Shown: in pieces, positions 8,140 through 16,178 of the stretch
Layout: every line of letters starts with the position of its first letter
Position numbering within the stretch: the stretch's first letter is position 1
From: Streptomyces hyderabadensis
GTDB lineage: Bacteria > Actinomycetota > Actinomycetes > Streptomycetales > Streptomycetaceae
Direction: 5' to 3'
DNA: 64,000 nucleotides
NCBI RefSeq assembly: GCF_020404845.1
Contig: NZ_JAIOJZ010000008.1
Location: forward strand, 114,769-178,768
Made by a program: the position numbers and the translations under genes
Notes under the pieces: model-generated
Told to the model about the DNA's origin: nothing
The model's input: only the letters and a program-made list of their open reading frames with translations
Databases searched by the model: none

Positions 8140-9879
8140 TCAGACCTCGTGGTGGTGCCTGCCGATCGGATCGCCCTCCACGTCGGTGCCGGGGCCGGGG
8201 CCGATCCGGATCTCGAAGTCGCCCTCGTACTGCTTGTGGCCCTCGATGACGGCCAGTTCGACGGCTTCGTTGGCCATCTCGCCGCGCACCATGAGCGGGT
8301 CGCGGCGCAGGTCGCGCATGAGGGCGACGCACATGAAGATCATCACGATGACGAAGGGTGCCGCGGCGAGGATCGTGAGGTTCTGCAGACCGGTCAGCGC
8401 GTCCGCCTCCCCGCTGCCGATCAGCAGCATGATGGCCGCGACCGCGCCGGTCACCACGCCCCAGACGACCACCACCCAGCGACTGGGTTCGAGCGCGCCC
8501 TTCTGCGAGAGCGTGCCCATCACGATGGAGGCCGCGTCGGCGCCCGAGACGAAGAAGATGCCGACCAGGATCATCACCAGCAGGCTGGTCGCGGTGGCGA
8601 TGGGGTACTCCTGGAGCACGCCGAAGAGCTGCCCCTCCGGGGTCGAGTCGTCGCCCAGCCGGTTCTGCTCCTGCAGCCGCATCGCCGAGCCGCCGAAGAT
8701 GGCGAACCAGATCAGGCTGACCGTGCTGGGCACCAGGATGACGCCGCCGATGAACTGACGGATCGTCCGGCCCCGGCTGATCCGGGCGATGAACATGCCG
8801 ACGAAGGGCGTCCAGGAGATCCACCACGCCCAGTAGAAGACGGTCCAGGTGCCCAGCCAGTCCGCGACGTCCTTGCCGCCGCTGATCTCGGTGCGGCCGG
8901 CCATCTGGGGCAGCTCGCCGAGGTAGGAGAAGACCGAGGTCGGCAGCAGGTCGAGGATGAGGATGGTCGGGCCCGCGACGAACACGAAGACGGCGAGCAG
9001 CAGGGCCAGCACCATGTTGGTGTTGGACAGCCACTGGATGCCCTTCTCGACGCCGGAGATCGCGGAGGCCACGAACGCCACCGTCAGCACCGCGATGATG
9101 CCGACGAGCAGTCCGGTGCTGACCTTGTCCATCCAGTCGAGCTTCTCCATGCCGGAGCCGATCTGCAGCGCGCCGAGGCCGAGCGAGGCCGCCGAGCCGA
9201 AGATCGTCGCGATGATGGCCAGGATGTCGATGACCCGGCCGCCGGCGCCGTTGGCGTGCTTCTCGCCGATGAGCGGGGTGAACACCGCGCTTATGGTCTG
9301 CCTGCGGCGCCTGCGGAAGGTGCTGTAGGCGATGCCGAGACCGACCACCGCGTAGATCGCCCACGGGTGGAGCGTCCAGTGGAACAGGGTGGTGGCCATG
9401 GCCGTGGCCATGCGGTCGCCGGAGTCGGCCGGGCTGGTGCCGGGCGGGGGCGTGGTGTAGTGCGCGAGCGGCTCGCTCACGCCGTAGAACATCAGACCGA
9501 TGCCCATGCCCGCGCTGAACATCATGGCGACCCAGGACACGGTCCGGAACTCGGGTTCCTCGCCCTCGGCCCCCAGGTGGATGCGGCCGTAGCGGCTGGC
9601 CGCCAGCCAGAGGGCGAAGACCACGAAGCCGGACGCGGCCAGGGTGAACGCCCAGCCGCCGTTGTGCAGCAGGCCGCTGAGCATGCTGCTGGAGACGTCC
9701 TCCAGCGAGTCGGTGGCGGCGGCGCCCCAGACGACGAACGCCAGGGTCAGGACGGCCGTGACGCCGAAGACGACGCGGTCGGTCCGGGGTCGGTGCTCCT
9801 GCCCCGGCAGGCCCGCTTCCGAACCCGGGAGCGTGCCTCTCTCGTGTTCTTCCTTGTCGCTTGGTCGGTCCTGCGTCAC
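8140..9879 (-). CDS. BCCT-family betaine/carnitine/choline transporter
   Basis: Sodium- or proton-coupled uptake of glycine betaine or related quaternary ammonium solutes through the cytoplasmic membrane. The 579-residue product has about 12 hydrophobic segments and the family core FYWAWWISWTPFVGMFIARISRGRTIR in the eighth helix region, plus SAGMGIGLMFYGVSEPL. The C-terminal tail (after MRDLRRDPL) is acidic and ends in a His-rich HHHEV, so it may be a regulatory tail as in BetP. I prefer the GTG with GAAAGG about 8 nt upstream; the GTG 9 nt earlier would overlap that ribosome site. It stands alone, convergent with the D-amino-acid oxidase gene. Confidence 0.92.
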   Translation of the reverse strand: MTQDRPSDKEEHERGTLPGSEAGLPGQEHRPRTDRVVFGVTAVLTLAFVVWGAAATDSLEDVSSSMLSGLLHNGGWAFTLAASGFVVFALWLAASRYGRIHLGAEGEEPEFRTVSWVAMMFSAGMGIGLMFYGVSEPLAHYTTPPPGTSPADSGDRMATAMATTLFHWTLHPWAIYAVVGLGIAYSTFRRRRRQTISAVFTPLIGEKHANGAGGRVIDILAIIATIFGSAASLGLGALQIGSGMEKLDWMDKVSTGLLVGIIAVLTVAFVASAISGVEKGIQWLSNTNMVLALLLAVFVFVAGPTILILDLLPTSVFSYLGELPQMAGRTEISGGKDVADWLGTWTVFYWAWWISWTPFVGMFIARISRGRTIRQFIGGVILVPSTVSLIWFAIFGGSAMRLQEQNRLGDDSTPEGQLFGVLQEYPIATATSLLVMILVGIFFVSGADAASIVMGTLSQKGALEPSRWVVVVWGVVTGAVAAIMLLIGSGEADALTGLQNLTILAAAPFVIVMIFMCVALMRDLRRDPLMVRGEMANEAVELAVIEGHKQYEGDFEIRIGPGPGTDVEGDPIGRHHHEV

Positions 9880-9959
9880 AGGCGGCACCTTTCAAGTCGA
9901 TCAGGCCGAAAATACTCCTCCGCTACGCCCTTACCACGTAAGACGCGGAACTCACCTCC

Positions 9960-11258
9960 TCAGCAGCGGGTGACCGGTTCGCCCGCCGTCAGGTGGTACG
10001 CGGCGCGTTCGTCCAGGAGCAGCGGCACCAGGGCACGCTGTGACTGGCGCAGCGGTACGTAGGCGCCCTTCTCCCCGGCCGGGTGCACCCGTACACCGTG
10101 CAGGGCGAGTTCGTCCGCCACGTCCCGGTACTGGGCGGGGGTCAGCCGGTAGCCGCAGGGCGGGTCCTGGATCACCTCGGAGTCCTCGGCCGGGTCGTTG
10201 TCCGCGCCGCCCAGGTACACGGGTCCGGAATCGGCCAGTCCGGCCCGGCGGGCGGCGTCCGTGGCCGCCTCGACGCGTGCGCGGCGCCGGTCCGCGAAGC
10301 GGAACAGGCCGTCCAGGGCGGCGAGCTGGGAGTCCACCCGGCGCCGGTGGTTGAGGGCGGGGTCCTCGCGCTCGGCGTCCGTGAGGGCGTCGACGCGGCT
10401 CTCGATGAGCAGGCCGACCGCGTGTTTGACGCCGGACATGTTGCGCAGGATGCGTTCCTGGCCGTCGCCGGCGGTCTGTTCGACGGGGTCACCGGTTTCG
10501 GGGTCGGTCCAGATGCCGTACGTGCCGGTCGAGTACCCGGCGCGCTCGGCGGCGGGGCGGACGTAGGCGCCGGACAGGGTGCGGGCCTCGTCGTGGACGG
10601 GCGCGGCGGTGTTGAGGTTGCGGGGCCAGAGGTCGAAGAGGTCCTTGTCGTAGTACGGGGGCGTGGCGCCGTACTCGTGCAGGTCGTAGACGACGTCGGG
10701 GCGCTCGTCGCGGAGGACGGCGGCCAGGGCGCGGGCCTCGGCCGTCGCCAGGGCCAGGTGGTCGCGGTTGACGTCGACGCCGTCGCCGTTGCCGCGGGTG
10801 TCGGCGGCCCGGCCGTCGGGGTTGGCGGTGGGCACGACCAGCACGGCGGTGCGGTCCAGGAAGCGCCGGGTCGCCCGGTCGGTGGCGTAGGCGAGGTCCC
10901 GCACGGTGGTCAGGCAGGCCTCGCGGCCGGCGGGTTCGTCGCCGTGCTGGCTGCACACCAGGAGCACCTTGTCCGGGGCGGTGGGCCGGCCGACGGTCAC
11001 GAGCTGGAGCGGACGGTTCTGCTCGGTGGTGCCGATGCGGTCGACGGTGACCCGGCTGCTGGCCAGGTCGGCGGCGGCCAGGAGGGCCCGTTCCTCGGAC
11101 TGGGTGGTCCAGCGGGCGCCGTGGGTGCGCTCGAAGCCGGTGCGGGGCGGGTGGTGCGCGGCGCCGTCGGCGTGGGCGGGTGCGGTGAGCAGGGAGGGGA
11201 CCAGGAGGGACGCGGCGAGTGCCGCGGTGGTCGCGGTGCGGGTGCGCAGGCGGTTCAT
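9960..11258 (-). CDS. Secreted M14-family zinc carboxypeptidase
   Basis: A 432-residue exported metallocarboxypeptidase. The N-terminus is a Sec signal (MNRLRTRT basic start, then [19 protein letters not shown] with an AHA cleavage site at about residue 31). The M14 zinc site is visible as [12 protein letters not shown] (His and Glu of HxxE), followed by [13 protein letters not shown] and the downstream YDLHEYG that supplies the third ligand. A further [13 protein letters not shown] segment resembles the region carrying the catalytic glutamate (ESR). A good ribosome site, GAAGGGAGG, precedes the ATG. It is divergent from the M1 peptidase gene, so the intergenic region may feed two secreted peptidases. 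Confidence 0.9.
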   Translation of the reverse strand: MNRLRTRTATTAALAASLLVPSLLTAPAHADGAAHHPPRTGFERTHGARWTTQSEERALLAAADLASSRVTVDRIGTTEQNRPLQLVTVGRPTAPDKVLLVCSQHGDEPAGREACLTTVRDLAYATDRATRRFLDRTAVLVVPTANPDGRAADTRGNGDGVDVNRDHLALATAEARALAAVLRDERPDVVYDLHEYGATPPYYDKDLFDLWPRNLNTAAPVHDEARTLSGAYVRPAAERAGYSTGTYGIWTDPETGDPVEQTAGDGQERILRNMSGVKHAVGLLIESRVDALTDAEREDPALNHRRRVDSQLAALDGLFRFADRRRARVEAATDAARRAGLADSGPVYLGGADNDPAEDSEVIQDPPCGYRLTPAQYRDVADELALHGVRVHPAGEKGAYVPLRQSQRALVPLLLDERAAYHLTAGEPVTRC

Positions 11259-11683
11259 CGGCCTCCCTTCGGGACACGGTGCGTGGGGTGCGGCGCGGGT
11301 GCCGGAGCGGCGGTGACCCTGGTGGACGCGGCGGTGCCGCCGACGAACGGTACGCGGGCCGACGTGCGGGAGCGGTCCAAGGCGGGTGTCGGCGTGTCGG
11401 CGCCGGGGCCGGGGCCTGCGGGACCCCGGTCGGCGCGTCCGGTGGTGAGCCGGGCCCGGGCCGCCGTCGCGAGCGGTCTCCGAGGGGTGAGGCGCATGCG
11501 TTTCGGCATGCGCGGACGGTACATCCGCCGACTCCCGTGCATAAGAGGGCCTGAGGCGGCTCATGACGGCCGGATGGCGATCGTGTGACGGGGGTGGCCG
11601 TGGACATGACGGTGCGCACAGGGGCTGAATAGGCTCCGAACAGAGTCCGAACAGGGCTCATGTCCCTACGACTTGGAGCTTTC
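11259..11683. other. Divergent promoter region between secreted M14 and M1 peptidase genes
   Basis: 425 nt without a convincing gene. It contains an 8-bp perfect inverted repeat GCGCATGC/GCATGCGC with a 6-nt loop (11492-11513), a weak plus-strand promoter candidate ATGACG-N18-TAGGCT (11606-11635) and a tandem TCCGAACAG direct repeat directly after that -10. The short antisense open frame across it has no ribosome site and is not called. Confidence 0.5.
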
Positions 11684-13177
11684 GTGCACCGCAGAATCAT
11701 CGTGCCGGGCGCGCTGGGCGCCGCCTCCCTCATGCTGGCGATCCCGGCGTCGGCGGCGCCCCACTCCCCCGGCGCTCCGGGCATCGGCGACCCCTACTAC
11801 CCGGCCTACGGCAACGGCGGCTACGACGTCTCCCACTACGACCTGCGCCTGAAGTACCAGCCGGCCACGGACCGCCTGGAGGGGACGGCGACGATCCTGG
11901 CCCGCACCACCGCGGACCTGTCGCGGTTCAACCTGGACTTCCTGCTGGACGTCGGCGAGGTGCGGGTGAACGGCGCGAAGGCGTCGTTCACGACCTCGGG
12001 CGAGCACGAGCTGGAGATCACGCCGAAGCGTCCGCTCGACAAGGGGACCCCCGTCACCGTGGTCGTCCGCTACAGCGGTGTGCCGTCGTCGAAGCAGGCG
12101 TACGGCTTCACCAGCTGGCACCGCACCCCGGACGGCGGGGTCGCCGCGAACGAGCCCGAGGCCGCGGCGTGGTGGTTCCCCAGCAACGACCACCCGCTGG
12201 ACAAGGCCACCTACGACGTGTCGGTGCAGGTGCCGGACGGCACCCAGGCGATCTCCAACGGCACGCTCCAGTCGACCAGTTCGCGGCTCGGCTGGACCCG
12301 CTGGAACTGGCGCTCGGACCAGCCGCAGGCCACGTACCTGGCCACGCTGGCGGTGGGGAAGTTCGACCTGACCACCGGCACCACCGAGGGCGGCATCCCG
12401 GTCGTCAACGCCTACAGCAAGGACCTGGGCGCGAACGACGGCGCGGCGCGGGCCAGCGTGGAGCGGACCGGGGAGGTCGCGGACTGGCTGAGCGGCTACT
12501 TCGGGCCGTATCCGTTCCACGCGCTCGGCGGCTACGTGCCGAACACCACCACCGGGTACGCGCTGGAGACGCAGACCCGGCCGTTCTACAGCCCGCGGCA
12601 GTTCGCCAACGGGTCGAACGTGTCCGTCGTCGTGCACGAGCTGGCCCACCAGTGGTACGGCGACCTGGTCTCGGTGCGCGGCTGGAAGGACATCTGGATC
12701 AACGAGGGCTTCGCGCGCTACGCCCAGTGGCTGTGGTCCGAGCACGAGGGCGAGGGCACGGCGCAGGAGCTGGCCGACTACACCTACGCCTCGCACCCGG
12801 CCGACGACCCGTTCTGGACCGTGCGGCCCGGCGACCCGGGTCCGGAGAACCAGTTCGACGGCGCCGTCTACGACCGCGGCGCGCTGGCCGTGCAGGTGCT
12901 GCGCAACGAGATCGGCGACGACGCCTTCTTCACCGTCCTGAAGGGGTGGCCCGCGAAGTACGCCCACGGCAACGCGTCCGTCGCCGACTTCCAGCGGTAC
13001 GCGGAGGAAGTCTCGGGCAAGCCGCTGGCCGCGCTCTTCGACACCTGGCTGTTCCAGCCGACGAAGCCGGACGCCCCGGCGGCGCGCGCCCAGTCGCTCG
13101 CGAAGACGTCCGAGACGCCCGCACAGCCCCGCTCGTGGCGGAAGATCGCCGCGACGAACGACGTCCACGAGCACTGA
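11684..13177 (+). CDS. Secreted M1-family zinc aminopeptidase
   Basis: A 497-residue exported peptidase of the gluzincin M1 family. A Sec signal covers roughly the first 24 residues (basic start, GALGAASLMLAIPASA). The N-terminal beta domain is followed by the catalytic site HELAHQWYG (about residue 317) and, 18 residues after the second histidine, the third zinc ligand in WINEGFARY, i.e. HEXXH-X18-E. The family also shows the substrate-binding region around TTTGYALETQTRPFY, replacing the classical GAMEN. It lacks the large C-terminal domain of PepN, so it is a short M1 form. I chose the GTG with GGAG 6 nt upstream; an ATG 24 nt earlier in frame is possible. Confidence 0.92.
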   Translation: MHRRIIVPGALGAASLMLAIPASAAPHSPGAPGIGDPYYPAYGNGGYDVSHYDLRLKYQPATDRLEGTATILARTTADLSRFNLDFLLDVGEVRVNGAKASFTTSGEHELEITPKRPLDKGTPVTVVVRYSGVPSSKQAYGFTSWHRTPDGGVAANEPEAAAWWFPSNDHPLDKATYDVSVQVPDGTQAISNGTLQSTSSRLGWTRWNWRSDQPQATYLATLAVGKFDLTTGTTEGGIPVVNAYSKDLGANDGAARASVERTGEVADWLSGYFGPYPFHALGGYVPNTTTGYALETQTRPFYSPRQFANGSNVSVVVHELAHQWYGDLVSVRGWKDIWINEGFARYAQWLWSEHEGEGTAQELADYTYASHPADDPFWTVRPGDPGPENQFDGAVYDRGALAVQVLRNEIGDDAFFTVLKGWPAKYAHGNASVADFQRYAEEVSGKPLAALFDTWLFQPTKPDAPAARAQSLAKTSETPAQPRSWRKIAATNDVHEH

Positions 13178-13190
13178 TCCGCGCCCCGGC

Positions 13191-13676
13191 CTAGTCGGTG
13201 TCCCCGTGGTCGTAGACGGTCACGGGGACGCCGCGCCGGACGAGCCGGTCGGATATGAGCGGCTCCACCCGGGACCACTTGCCGCCGGCCAGGCCGCAGC
13301 CTATGCGGGGCATGTGCACGGACGCGTCCAGCTCGGCCGCCTTGTCGGCGAGGCGGCCGAGAGCGGCGCCGATCGCCTCGTAGCGCACGGGGACGCCCTT
13401 GCTGCCCGTCCGCATCCCGCGCTGACCGATCATGTTGGCCACCCACACGTACGGCTCGACCTGGACGAACTGGACCGCGCCGAGGCCGAAGTCGTTGGAC
13501 GCGCGGTCGCGATGCCAGGCTCGGTACGCCGCTTCCGGCTGCGGCCAGCGGCGGGAGACGGCCAGGACGAATCCCTTGCCCCAGCCGCCGAGGTCGTTGC
13601 ACACGTGGGCGATCACCTTGACGCCCCTGACCGACGGCGCGGTGGCGTCACCCCGGACATACCTGATCTCCGACAT
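13191..13676 (-). CDS. Macro-domain protein (ADP-ribose-1''-phosphate / ADP-ribosyl-type binding)
   Basis: A single-domain macro protein of 161 residues. The start IRYVRGDATAP, then VIAHVCNDLGGWGKGFVLAVS is the typical ADP-ribose-binding first loop, and MPRIGCGLAGGKW is the second (phosphate) loop. The Asn in CNDLGGWGKG and the loop form resemble the ALC1/OARD1-like branch that binds or removes ADP-ribose. Function is therefore likely ADP-ribose recognition or hydrolysis, inferred from fold. The ATG sits 6 nt behind a TACGGT hexamer, suggesting a leaderless mRNA. It converges tail to tail with the M1 peptidase gene, 13 nt apart. Confidence 0.88.
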   Translation of the reverse strand: MSEIRYVRGDATAPSVRGVKVIAHVCNDLGGWGKGFVLAVSRRWPQPEAAYRAWHRDRASNDFGLGAVQFVQVEPYVWVANMIGQRGMRTGSKGVPVRYEAIGAALGRLADKAAELDASVHMPRIGCGLAGGKWSRVEPLISDRLVRRGVPVTVYDHGDTD

Positions 13677-13682
13677 GACGCC

Positions 13683-13688
13683 ACCGTA
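13683..13688 (-). promoter_or_regulatory. Candidate -10 for a leaderless macro-domain gene
   Basis: On the minus strand TACGGT ends 6 nt before the ATG, with no Shine-Dalgarno in between. Confidence 0.35.
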
Positions 13689-13718
13689 CGGGCCGCCACT
13701 GACAGTGGCCCCGGGCCG

Positions 13719-15185
13719 CTACCGCTTCGGCGTCGGCGGCTCCTGCCCGGCCTGGTGCGCCACCCGGCGGCGGACGCCGAACCAGCCCGCCACCAGCAGG
13801 GCGGCGATCACCGGCACCAGCAGCACGGTCTTGCGGCCGACCTCCTCGTCGTTCCACATCAGGCCGATCACGGCCAGCAGGAAGGCGATCGTGACGATCT
13901 CCGTGACGGGGCTGCCGGGGAGCCGGAAGCGCGGCCGTTCGACCAGGCCCGCACGGGCCCGGCGGACGAACACCAGGTGGCAGATCATGATGATCACCCA
14001 CGTGCTGATGATGCCCAGGGAGGCGACGTTCAGCACGATCTCGAAGGCCTTGTCCGGCACCAGGTAGTTGAGCCCGACGCCCAGCACGCAGATCGCGCAG
14101 GTCAGCAGGATGCCGCCGTAGGGAACCTGGCTGCGGCTCATCACACCGGTGAACTTGGGCGCGGAGCCGGCCATCGCCATGGAGCGCAGGATGCGGCCGG
14201 TGGAGTACAGGCCGGAGTTCAGCGAGGACATCGCGGCGGTGAGGACGACGAGGTTCATCACGTCGCCGGCGGCCGGCACGCCGATGCCCGACAGCACCGT
14301 GACGAAGGGGCTCTCGTCGCCCGAGTAGAGCGAGCTGGGCAGCAGCAGGGCCAGGAGCAGCACCGAGCCGACGTAGAACAGGGCCACCCGCCACATGATC
14401 GAGTTGACCGCGCGGGGAACGATCTTGTGCGGCTCGGCGGTCTCGCCGGCGGCGACGCCGACCAGTTCCAGGGCCGCGTACGAGAAGATCACGCCCTGCA
14501 TGACGAGGACCACGGGCATCACACCGTGCGGGAGGACGCCGCCGTGGTCGGTGATCATGCCCACGCCCGGGGTCTGGCCGCTCACCTCGTGCTGGGTGGC
14601 GAGCAGGAAGATGCCGATCAGCATGAAGCCGACGAGGGTGGCGACCTTGACGATCGCGAACCAGAACTCCATCTCGCCGAAGATCTTCACCGAGATGAGG
14701 TTCACGGCCAGCACCACCGCGAGGGCGACCAGGGCGAGCACCCATTGGGGGATGCTCGTGAACATGCTCCAGTAGTGCGTGTACAGCGCGATCGCGGTGA
14801 TGTCGGCGATACCGGTCGTCGACCAGTTCAGGAAGTACATCCAGCCGGCGACGTAGGCGCCCTTCTCGCCGAGGAACTCCCGCGCGTACGACACGAAGGA
14901 TCCGGAGGAGGGCCGGTAGAGCACCAGCTCACCGAGGGCCTTGACGACGAAGAAGGCGAAGACGCCGGCGACGAGGTAGGCGATCGCGAGCGCCGGTCCG
15001 GCGTCGCGCAGGCGCCCGCCGGCGCCGAGGAAGAGGCCGGTGCCGATCGCGCCGCCGATGGCGATCATGTTGACGTGGCGGGCCTTGAGGTCCTTGCTGT
15101 AGCCGGCGTCGCCCGCGTCCGCGGGTCGTTCGGCCGCCTGTGGGTGGGCGGCGGCCTGTGCCGTGGCGACGGCGTCCTTGCTCAC
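13719..15185 (-). CDS. Amino-acid permease, AAT family (AnsP/GabP-like)
   Basis: A 488-residue proton-coupled amino-acid importer of the APC superfamily with about 12 hydrophobic segments. The first helix carries MIAIGGAIGTGLFLGAGG, the hallmark of the amino-acid transporter family, followed by ALGELVLYRPSSGSFVSYAREFLG, which is close to L-asparagine and GABA permeases. The hydrophilic first 35 residues and the short Arg-rich C-terminus (VRRRVAHQAGQ) are cytoplasmic. It starts with GTG. The MerR-type regulator is transcribed divergently from the same 231-nt region and is the obvious candidate for its control. The exact amino acid cannot be assigned. Confidence 0.9.
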   Translation of the reverse strand: MSKDAVATAQAAAHPQAAERPADAGDAGYSKDLKARHVNMIAIGGAIGTGLFLGAGGRLRDAGPALAIAYLVAGVFAFFVVKALGELVLYRPSSGSFVSYAREFLGEKGAYVAGWMYFLNWSTTGIADITAIALYTHYWSMFTSIPQWVLALVALAVVLAVNLISVKIFGEMEFWFAIVKVATLVGFMLIGIFLLATQHEVSGQTPGVGMITDHGGVLPHGVMPVVLVMQGVIFSYAALELVGVAAGETAEPHKIVPRAVNSIMWRVALFYVGSVLLLALLLPSSLYSGDESPFVTVLSGIGVPAAGDVMNLVVLTAAMSSLNSGLYSTGRILRSMAMAGSAPKFTGVMSRSQVPYGGILLTCAICVLGVGLNYLVPDKAFEIVLNVASLGIISTWVIIMICHLVFVRRARAGLVERPRFRLPGSPVTEIVTIAFLLAVIGLMWNDEEVGRKTVLLVPVIAALLVAGWFGVRRRVAHQAGQEPPTPKR

Positions 15186-15321
15186 GGGTGGTTCCACTCT
15201 CTGGTGCGCCCGGGCGGGATGTGCCCGGGTCGTCCGTACAGTGACAAGGCCCGCACCACCCTCGCGGCACAGACCAAGGCAGCACCTTCCCACGACACTG
15301 CGTAGGCATGCGGTGTCCCGT

Positions 15322-15336
15322 GTCACACAGCGTGAC
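15322..15336. promoter_or_regulatory. Inverted repeat GTCAC-N5-GTGAC between permease and MerR genes
   Basis: A perfect 5-bp inverted repeat centred between the divergent genes. A related GTCACAGC half-site recurs about 45 nt further toward the MerR gene. MerR proteins usually bind such dyads in the promoter spacer, so this is a plausible operator. Inference from position. Confidence 0.4.
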
Positions 15337-15403
15337 TTCTCACATGATCCGCCGCCGGTCTCCACCCGGTGCACAAGAGGTGTCACAGCATTGGTGGAAC
15401 AGC

Positions 15404-15409
15404 GATACT
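15404..15409 (+). promoter_or_regulatory. Candidate -10 for the MerR gene
   Basis: GATACT ends 7 nt before the ATG, with TGTCAC 17 nt further upstream as a possible -35. No Shine-Dalgarno is present, so the mRNA is probably leaderless. Confidence 0.35.
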
Positions 15410-15416
15410 GCTGCAC

Positions 15417-16169
15417 ATGACGACGAGCGACACCGGGGCAGCCGACACCGAGGCAGCCGACACCGGGGCAGCCGACGCCGGGCGACACACCCTCACGATC
15501 GACGAGCTGGCCGCGCGGGCCGGCGTCACGGTGCGCACGGTCCGCTTCTACGGCACCAAGGGGCTGCTGCCCCCGCCCGTGATCGGCCCGCGCCGGGTCG
15601 GCCGCTACGACGGGGAGCACCTGGCCCGGCTGGCGCTGATCGAGGAGCTGCAGCACCAGGGCATGACGTTGGCCGCGATCGAGCGGTATCTGAAGCGGCT
15701 GCCGGACGATCTGAGCCCCCACGACCTGGCGCTGCACCGCGCGGTGGTGGCCTCCTGGGCGCCGGAAACGGTGGAGCGGGTCACCCGCGAGGAGCTGGGC
15801 CGGCGGGCGGGGCGGCCGCTCACCGACGAGGAGGTGGACCGGCTCGCGGCAATGGACGTCGTGGTGCCCGACGGCGACGCCTACCGGGTGGACGTCGGGC
15901 TGCTCCGGCTCGGCGTCGAACTGCTCGACGTGCCCTTCTCCCCCGAGACGGTCCTCGCCGCCCGCACCGCCCTCCTGGAGCACTCCCGCGCCGCCGCGCG
16001 CGACCTGTCGCGGCTGCTGCGCGACGCCGTCGCCGAACGGGAGGCGCCGGAAGTGAGGTCGTTGTCCGCCCACATGCACCCGCTGGTGGTGCAGGCGCTG
16101 CTCACCACCTTCCAGCGGTCGCTGCGCGAGGAGCTGCGGGAGTGGCTCGACAAGGAGGCCGGTGAATGA
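15417..16169 (+). CDS. MerR-family transcriptional regulator
   Basis: A 250-residue regulator. After an N-terminal low-complexity stretch made of a sixfold-like ADT/EAA repeat (visible at DNA level as tandem GGCAGCCGACACCG units), the MerR winged helix-turn-helix runs from LTIDELAARAGVTVRTVRFY to LARLALIEELQHQGMTLAAI. The C-terminal two thirds are helical and contain no cysteine pair, so it is not a metal or redox sensor of the MerR/SoxR type. A small-molecule ligand is more likely. It is divergent from the amino-acid permease gene and converges with fadB. An ATG 48 nt upstream in frame is less likely because the chosen ATG fits a leaderless promoter. Confidence 0.9.
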   Translation: MTTSDTGAADTEAADTGAADAGRHTLTIDELAARAGVTVRTVRFYGTKGLLPPPVIGPRRVGRYDGEHLARLALIEELQHQGMTLAAIERYLKRLPDDLSPHDLALHRAVVASWAPETVERVTREELGRRAGRPLTDEEVDRLAAMDVVVPDGDAYRVDVGLLRLGVELLDVPFSPETVLAARTALLEHSRAAARDLSRLLRDAVAEREAPEVRSLSAHMHPLVVQALLTTFQRSLREELREWLDKEAGE

Positions 16170-16178
16170 TCCGGCGGC

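Noticed and set aside
11255..11542. 95-codon minus-strand frame upstream of the M14 peptidase gene
   Set aside because: Low-complexity Pro/Arg/Ala product without a ribosome site, occupying what should be the promoter region.
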